Positions 49,881 to 54,647 of a stretch of 54,647 nucleotides of DNA are shown here, one piece after another. The stretch lies in NCBI GenBank assembly GCA_964469265.1, contig CAYXYF010000015.1, positions 1 through 54,647 on the forward strand, in the 5' to 3' direction. A model generated the notes under the pieces. It saw only the letters and a list, made by a program, of their open reading frames with translations, was not told the DNA's origin and searched no databases. The stretch comes from JAEYZS01 sp964469265 (GTDB lineage: Bacteria > Bdellovibrionota > Bdellovibrionia > Bdellovibrionales > JAEYZS01). The position numbers and the translations under genes are program-made. Position 1 is the stretch's first letter; each line of letters starts with the position of its first letter.

Positions 49881-50800
49881 TAAAATGTTTCCCAGATAAT
49901 TCGGACAGTAACACCTTGGTCAATGCCTTCGCTTTCAAAACGAATGTGTATATCAGATCTTTGCGCAATTTCTTGGACAAGAGTTAAACCAACACCAGTT
50001 CCTGGGAATGCTTCGGCGATAACTCGTTCACCCCTCCAAAACGGAGTCATGGAAGCTTTGATCTCAGCCTCTGTCATTCCGATGCCCTTGTCTGCAACCT
50101 CTAAGATGACTTGGTTTTGCTTCTTTTCAGCGGAAATGTGAATTCTTCTATCATCTGACTTTTGAGAGTACTTAATTGCATTATCTAAAATATTCTTAAA
50201 TATCAATTGAGAGGAAATCGGTGGTGCAAAGACCTCAAGGTTTTTATCGATATTTATCGTAACAAGATCGGAGCTGATTTTATTGGTTTGAACATACGAA
50301 GCAACAGTATCTTCAACGAGAGTTCGAATTTTAAAACTTGTTTTATCATCAGAGAGTCGATCAATGGACGAGAGCGTGAGAATATTTTCAACTTGATCGT
50401 GAAGGGTGTTGAGCGCGCTGTTTGCACGTGAAATATATGTATTGATTTTTTCTTCACCAATATCAGGTCTCTCAAGAGTATCTAAGCAAAGTCTAATATT
50501 TGCCAGTGGAGTTTTTAGTTCATGTGAAATCGCTCCAAGAAATGCAGTGTGAGCTCTTTTAAGCTGGATTTGTTCGCGGTAGGTTTTATAAGTGTACCAG
50601 AGGCTTAAGCTCCAAAAGAAAATAAAGAATCCAGCTTCAAATATAATCATTCGTTGGAACTGTGTTGTCTTCTCTGTGAAGTCTGGATTTAACGTTGCAA
50701 TTAAAGTTTGTTGGTCAATAAGTAGATAAGACCACCAAATAACCTGAATAATGGCCAGAGTTGCTAAAACACCGAAAGTTACCTTTGTTCGAAAGTACAT
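49880..50800 (-). CDS. Membrane sensor histidine kinase in the hem operon
   Basis: 306 residues. Two membrane helices (about 9-28 and 51-71) flank a very short ~20-residue periplasmic loop, so sensing is likely within the membrane or cytoplasm. H box SHELKTPL with His93, N box ILDNAIKYSQ, G boxes ADKGIGM and GTGVGLTLV. No HAMP or PAS domain. 8 bp after the hemL stop and coupled to the regulator gene. Confidence 0.92.
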   Translation of the reverse strand: MYFRTKVTFGVLATLAIIQVIWWSYLLIDQQTLIATLNPDFTEKTTQFQRMIIFEAGFFIFFWSLSLWYTYKTYREQIQLKRAHTAFLGAISHELKTPLANIRLCLDTLERPDIGEEKINTYISRANSALNTLHDQVENILTLSSIDRLSDDKTSFKIRTLVEDTVASYVQTNKISSDLVTINIDKNLEVFAPPISSQLIFKNILDNAIKYSQKSDDRRIHISAEKKQNQVILEVADKGIGMTEAEIKASMTPFWRGERVIAEAFPGTGVGLTLVQEIAQRSDIHIRFESEGIDQGVTVRIIWETF

Positions 50801-50808
50801 CCGTCCCC

Positions 50809-52077
50809 CTATAGACTTTCTTTGAGTGCATTGACGAGTTTGTCGATATCTTGTTTAGTATGCGCCAACGACAAGAATGCAACCTCGTAGACTGATGGAG
50901 AGAGGTAAATCCCTTTTTCCAATAGCTTGTGATAGGAGTTCTTGTAGGCCTCGACCGTTGACTTAGAAATATCATGATAACTTTTAGGCTCTTCAGGCAT
51001 ATCAGGTGCCATCCAAAAGATACTTCCAATGCGCGTATAGTGAATCGGCAAGGAAGAACTCTTCATTTTTTCATCCAAGTATGGGCCTAGTTCATTTTCA
51101 ATATAAGAATAAACATCTTTAGAAAATGCTTCTTTCAAAGTCTTAATCCCTGAGATCATGCATAGGGGGTTACCGCTAAGAGTTCCTGCCTGATAAACAC
51201 CGCCCAATGGTGCAATGTGATTCATGATTTCATCTTTTGCGCAGATTGCTCCGACTGGGAGACCTCCGCCGATGATTTTTCCGTAGGTTGCAATATCAGG
51301 TTCTACATCAAAGTAACCAATTGCTCCTGTAGGCCCAACTCTAAACCCAGTAATGACCTCATCAAAAATTAAAAGAGCGTTATTTTCCTTTGTGAGCTCT
51401 CGACAGGACTTCATCCACTCTTTAGTTGGAGTAAACAGTCCGCTGTTGGCCATTATTGGCTCTACTATGACGGCAGCAATTTGATCCTTGTAGGTTTTAA
51501 ATACTTCTTGAAGGGCTTCGATATTGTTGCTTGGAATGGTAATGGTATCATTAACGGTTCCTTTTGGAACTCCTTTAGAGCTTGCCTGTCCTTGTGTCAT
51601 TAACCCTGAGCCTGCGTTCACAAGAAGGCTGTCTGAGTGACCGTGGTAAGATCCATCAATCTTTACAAATTTTTCTCTTCCAGTTGCTCCACGAGCAAGA
51701 CGTATTGCTGTCATCACAGCCTCAGTCCCCGAGTTGACGAATCTTATCTTATCAAAGATTTTAAGTTTAGAGAGAATCAGTTCTGATAGCTCGACATCTA
51801 ATTCTGTTGGCGTACCGAAGTGTGTACCGTTTTGAACTTGCTCTTGTACACCTTTAACAACTTCTTGGTTAGCATGACCGAGAAGAAGTGCTCCCCAGCT
51901 CATACAGAAATCAACATACTCGTTGCCATCAACATCAATTAGTTTTGAGCCATTACCTCTTTTAAAAAATATCGGTGAACCGCCTACGGATTTAAAAGCC
52001 CGGACAGGGGAGTGCACGCCCGCTGGGGCGTACTTCTGTGATTTTTCATATAAATTTTGTGAATTAGTTAAGCTCAT
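50809..52077 (-). CDS. hemL: Glutamate-1-semialdehyde 2,1-aminomutase
   Basis: 422 residues from the ATG at 52077, which overlaps the hemCD stop (ATGA); an upstream in-frame ATG at 52101 is less likely. PLP enzyme of the C5 pathway to 5-aminolevulinate. PLP lysine Lys267 in YGKIIGGGLPVGA, NSGTEAVMTAIRLARG, and LIFDEVITGFRVG. Goes with hemA, which makes the substrate. Confidence 0.97.
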   Translation of the reverse strand: MSLTNSQNLYEKSQKYAPAGVHSPVRAFKSVGGSPIFFKRGNGSKLIDVDGNEYVDFCMSWGALLLGHANQEVVKGVQEQVQNGTHFGTPTELDVELSELILSKLKIFDKIRFVNSGTEAVMTAIRLARGATGREKFVKIDGSYHGHSDSLLVNAGSGLMTQGQASSKGVPKGTVNDTITIPSNNIEALQEVFKTYKDQIAAVIVEPIMANSGLFTPTKEWMKSCRELTKENNALLIFDEVITGFRVGPTGAIGYFDVEPDIATYGKIIGGGLPVGAICAKDEIMNHIAPLGGVYQAGTLSGNPLCMISGIKTLKEAFSKDVYSYIENELGPYLDEKMKSSSLPIHYTRIGSIFWMAPDMPEEPKSYHDISKSTVEAYKNSYHKLLEKGIYLSPSVYEVAFLSLAHTKQDIDKLVNALKESL

Positions 52078-53666
52078 AATGTCTCCGCCATATCTTTCCA
52101 AGAGCCGGAGCGTTTATTAACGACGTGCTCAATGTTATTTTCTGTGAGGACCTTCGCGGTCGAAGGACCAAAGGCATAAATATCTACTTTTTTAAAATCG
52201 CTGGGCTCTTTCTTATATAGTTCAATAAAATCCAAAGCGCAAAGAGGATTGCTTAGAATCAACTTATCTCCATCTCTAAACTCTGGAACACCTGAGAGAG
52301 GCCCTTGATTTGGAAAGCTCTCATAAAGATTTAAAAATTTGTAAGCCTTTCCCTGTTTATCAAATAGTTTTCTTATAGCGGAATGACTTGATCCCATAAG
52401 AAGAGCATTTTGACATTCAATAATATCAATCATGGAAACGGCATGGGCTTCAGGAGGGACAATCACGCTAAAGGGCCCATACTTCTCAACCTCAAGCTTC
52501 GTGGCATCTCCTACAGCATAAATTTTCTGTTTGTGGAGTTCGCTCAATAGCTCAGGGAATCGTGTGATAAATTCATTAAAAAATATCCGAACTGAAAACT
52601 GACTTGTAAAAACAAGCCCATCAAAACTCTTATATTTAGAGCTGAGTTCTTCAAAATTCGAAATTGAAAAAGTAGGTTTAATTTCTCTTAAAACCCATGG
52701 GATCACTTGGTAGTTGTGTTTTGAAAAAATTTTTGCGGCCCTAAGCTGGTGTTGCACTGCAGGGGTAATAATGACTCTTTTGGAGCCATTTGCATTCGTA
52801 AGTTTATCAAAGAGTTTTCGGAGCAGGCCATCAATGCTTGGAGCCTCAAGGGTAAAGTCAAAGGTTTGGTTTTCTTCTGAGAAGAAGAATTTTAACTCGT
52901 AGCTTTCATTTTTTGTAATTTTACATCCCACAGCTAAGTGGCAGCCTCCACCTAAAATCGCAAGAACCATCTTTTCAGCCCGCGCGATCTCGGTGAGCTC
53001 AGAGTTGATAACGCCTTCTATGAATTCTTTGTTTTCAGCTCGTGTCTGTAAACCTAAGATTCCCTGGCAAGGAGCAGTTACAAAATCTAAATCGTAGACC
53101 TTAAGTCCTTGCTCTTCAATAAACCTTAAAAGGTTTAATCGATTAACACCGGCCTTCGCAAGAACGCAGGCATCGACAGTTCCATTTTTGACCTTTTCAA
53201 TTCTTGTGGGTACGTTTCCACGAAAAGATTCGATTTTTGCATTTGGATATTTGATTTTGAGTTGCGCTTCTCTTCTTGGCGATGAAGTGCCTATAACAAT
53301 ATCGGGTTTTATTTGGAGGGGGTTTTCAGAGAGGACGTATTCTTTTTTTATGATGAGAATATCAGTTGCCTCTTCTCGTGGGCCATAAGCAAACCAAGGA
53401 ATGTCTTTATGTGTTTGGCTTGGAAGATCTTTTGAAGAATGAACTGCGGTTTGAACCTCATTTTTTAAAAGAGATTTTTCAATTTCTTTAGTGAAGAAGC
53501 CATCTCCCAACATATGTCTGAAGGGGCGCTGATCGCGATCACCCGTGGTAACGATATGAAATGCTTCTGCATTAATACCTTTATCTTTAAGTGAATGTAT
53601 AACTTGGGACGTTTGAGTTAGCGCAAGATCACTTTTGCGCGTCCCTACCTTGAGTTTGGACTGCAT
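52074..53666 (-). CDS. hemCD: Fused hydroxymethylbilane synthase / uroporphyrinogen III synthase
   Basis: 530 residues in one frame. N-terminal HemC: VGTRKSDLALTQ, catalytic Asp80 in AVHSSKDLP, IGTSSPRREAQL, and cofactor Cys242 in GGGCHLAVGC. From ~290 a HemD domain (VIITPAVQHQLRAA, FDGLVFTSQFSVRIFF, IYAVGDATKLEVEKYG, VDIYAFGPSTAKVL). Two consecutive steps in one chain. Similar fusions are known in Leptospira. Its start lies 38 bp inside the hemA end. Confidence 0.93.
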   Translation of the reverse strand: MQSKLKVGTRKSDLALTQTSQVIHSLKDKGINAEAFHIVTTGDRDQRPFRHMLGDGFFTKEIEKSLLKNEVQTAVHSSKDLPSQTHKDIPWFAYGPREEATDILIIKKEYVLSENPLQIKPDIVIGTSSPRREAQLKIKYPNAKIESFRGNVPTRIEKVKNGTVDACVLAKAGVNRLNLLRFIEEQGLKVYDLDFVTAPCQGILGLQTRAENKEFIEGVINSELTEIARAEKMVLAILGGGCHLAVGCKITKNESYELKFFFSEENQTFDFTLEAPSIDGLLRKLFDKLTNANGSKRVIITPAVQHQLRAAKIFSKHNYQVIPWVLREIKPTFSISNFEELSSKYKSFDGLVFTSQFSVRIFFNEFITRFPELLSELHKQKIYAVGDATKLEVEKYGPFSVIVPPEAHAVSMIDIIECQNALLMGSSHSAIRKLFDKQGKAYKFLNLYESFPNQGPLSGVPEFRDGDKLILSNPLCALDFIELYKKEPSDFKKVDIYAFGPSTAKVLTENNIEHVVNKRSGSWKDMAETL

Positions 53667-54647
53667 TGACGACTTCTTTGTAAGTTTTTAAATGGACGTG
53701 ATTGATTTTTTTAATCAGCTTTTCTGACCACTGCGTGAGGTTGAGCTTTTGTTCTGCAGTGAGATTTCCAAACACACTTTCAAGGCTGCTAAGGTACTCT
53801 TCGTGAATACGAAGGCTTTTTTGGATATTGTCAGTAATTAGATTATTAATAGAGTGGACTGAAAGGTCTGATAAAATTTTTAGGACGGACGAAGACACAT
53901 GACTTTTTAATTGGTCTCGGAGTTCATTGGCCTCTTTTTGATCTTTAGAGAGGATAGACTGAATACAATCTAAGCCTAAATACTCTGCCTTAAGCTCAAC
54001 TATATTTCTATCCGCATTGGGTGGGATGCAAAGATCAACAACTTGCTTTGGCCGTGTTACATTGAGCATTTCTTCAGTCAGTAGAATTTCAGTAGAAGCG
54101 GTTGCAAAACTAATAACATCAAAGTGCCCAAACTCAGCTTTTAAGAACTTATCCCATTCAAGAATTTTGCAACTCAAATCATGGTAGTTAATATTAGCCG
54201 CAGTACGGTTGGTCACTGTAATATTGGTAAATCCTTTTTTCTCAAGGTACTTATGCAGTAGCTTGTGGGTTTCACCATATCCTACTAACAGTACGGATAT
54301 TTTGTTTCCAAATTTTTGGTGAACCATTTTCCCAGCAATAGAGGAGATTGAGGTTTGAAGTCTTGCGAGTTGGGTTTCCGTTCTTATTTTTTTTGTCTCT
54401 CTTAAGATTAAATTTAAAAATCTTGCGATACCAGGCCCAACTTGATTTTTCTTCTGTTGATCTGTGAAAGCATTTTTAATTTGGCCAAGAATTTGATTTT
54501 CGCCAAATACGACAGAGTCCATGGAGCATGCAACTTCCATCATGTGATTTATAATTTCATCAAGGCGGTGGAACACTTGAGGTTTTAAATCCGTAAAAGA
54601 CGGCGGATGGTCAACGAAGGTACCTTCCGTATAAAAAAGAATTTCTA
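53629..54647 (-). CDS. hemA: Glutamyl-tRNA reductase HemA (5' end outside the window)
   Basis: The frame is open to the window end, so ~340 residues of the C-terminal part are seen. Makes glutamate-1-semialdehyde from Glu-tRNA. Catalytic-domain end with HRLDEIINHMMEVACSMDSVVFGENQILGQ, NADPH domain VLLVGYGETHKLL and VTNRTAAN, and the dimerisation helices. The active-site Cys lies upstream. Overlaps hemCD by 38 bp. A GTG at 54576 is only an internal codon. First gene seen of the heme operon; its promoter lies outside. Confidence 0.95.
   Translation of the reverse strand, partial: EILFYTEGTFVDHPPSFTDLKPQVFHRLDEIINHMMEVACSMDSVVFGENQILGQIKNAFTDQQKKNQVGPGIARFLNLILRETKKIRTETQLARLQTSISSIAGKMVHQKFGNKISVLLVGYGETHKLLHKYLEKKGFTNITVTNRTAANINYHDLSCKILEWDKFLKAEFGHFDVISFATASTEILLTEEMLNVTRPKQVVDLCIPPNADRNIVELKAEYLGLDCIQSILSKDQKEANELRDQLKSHVSSSVLKILSDLSVHSINNLITDNIQKSLRIHEEYLSSLESVFGNLTAEQKLNLTQWSEKLIKKINHVHLKTYKEVVNAVQTQGRDAQK

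Overview
This 54.6 kb window is a bacterial chromosome segment, gene-dense, of low-to-moderate GC, with many stop/start overlaps. It most resembles Bdellovibrionota (Bdellovibrio / Pseudobdellovibrio-like predatory bacteria). Reasons: a Myxococcus-type MglA GTPase next to recR, a PilZ-like protein, many secreted proteins and outer-membrane barrels ending in Phe, TPR proteins, an A2-type caa3 oxidase operon, and a complete prkA-yeaH-spoVR operon. The lineage is an inference; there is no rRNA here to prove it.

Layout. 1-3.3 kb: 3' part of clpX, then lon (protein quality control). 3.3-10.4 kb: a TPR/winged-helix regulator, a secreted protein, tRNA-Val, ArfB ribosome rescue, an MscS/YbdG channel, an outer-membrane barrel, then a minus-strand group with a secreted phospholipase A2-like protein, an unknown protein and a PilZ-like protein. 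10.5-14.9 kb (minus): the conserved SRP RNA-dnaX-ybaB-recR block, continuing into mglA and nadA. 14.9-22.5 kb (plus): a YgjP-type metallopeptidase, then one cytochrome oxidase operon: a cytochrome-c-like protein that has lost its CxxCH, a Sco copper chaperone, oxidase subunits II, I, III and IV, and the heme O and heme A synthases ctaB and ctaA. 22.5-27.5 kb (minus): a CNNM/CBS protein, a TIGR02757 protein, a large polytopic membrane protein, a small barrel and a PhaR-type regulator. 27.8-30.8 kb (plus): a pseudopilin-like protein, a TPR lipoprotein and a LolB-like lipoprotein.

30.9-38.4 kb (plus): prkA, yeaH and spoVR, followed without a break by a small secreted protein and two tandem secreted metzincin-like proteases. 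38.4-39.5 kb (minus): a secreted protein and a GcvH-like protein without the lipoyl lysine. 39.7-46.0 kb (plus): a GGCT-fold protein, trmL, secA, a zinc-ribbon protein, a secreted coiled coil and an M17 aminopeptidase, several of them translationally coupled. 46.0-47.9 kb (minus): a BamE-like lipoprotein and a second polytopic membrane protein that shares a C-terminal CxxLFN motif with the one at 24.4-26.0 kb. 48.2-54.6 kb (minus): a heme operon hemA-hemCD (fused)-hemL-sensor kinase-response regulator-hemE, with 1-38 nt overlaps at four of the five junctions.

The heme operon and the cox operon together supply and use heme (hemE toward protoheme, ctaB/ctaA for heme A, the caa3 oxidase as consumer). 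The best leads are the heme-less cytochrome-like protein, the extended prkA operon, the CxxLFN membrane protein pair, the kinase/regulator pair embedded in the hem operon, and a 25-bp hairpin repeat found in two places, one of which may end an uncharacterised small RNA. I saw no CRISPR array, insertion sequence, phage or integron signature.
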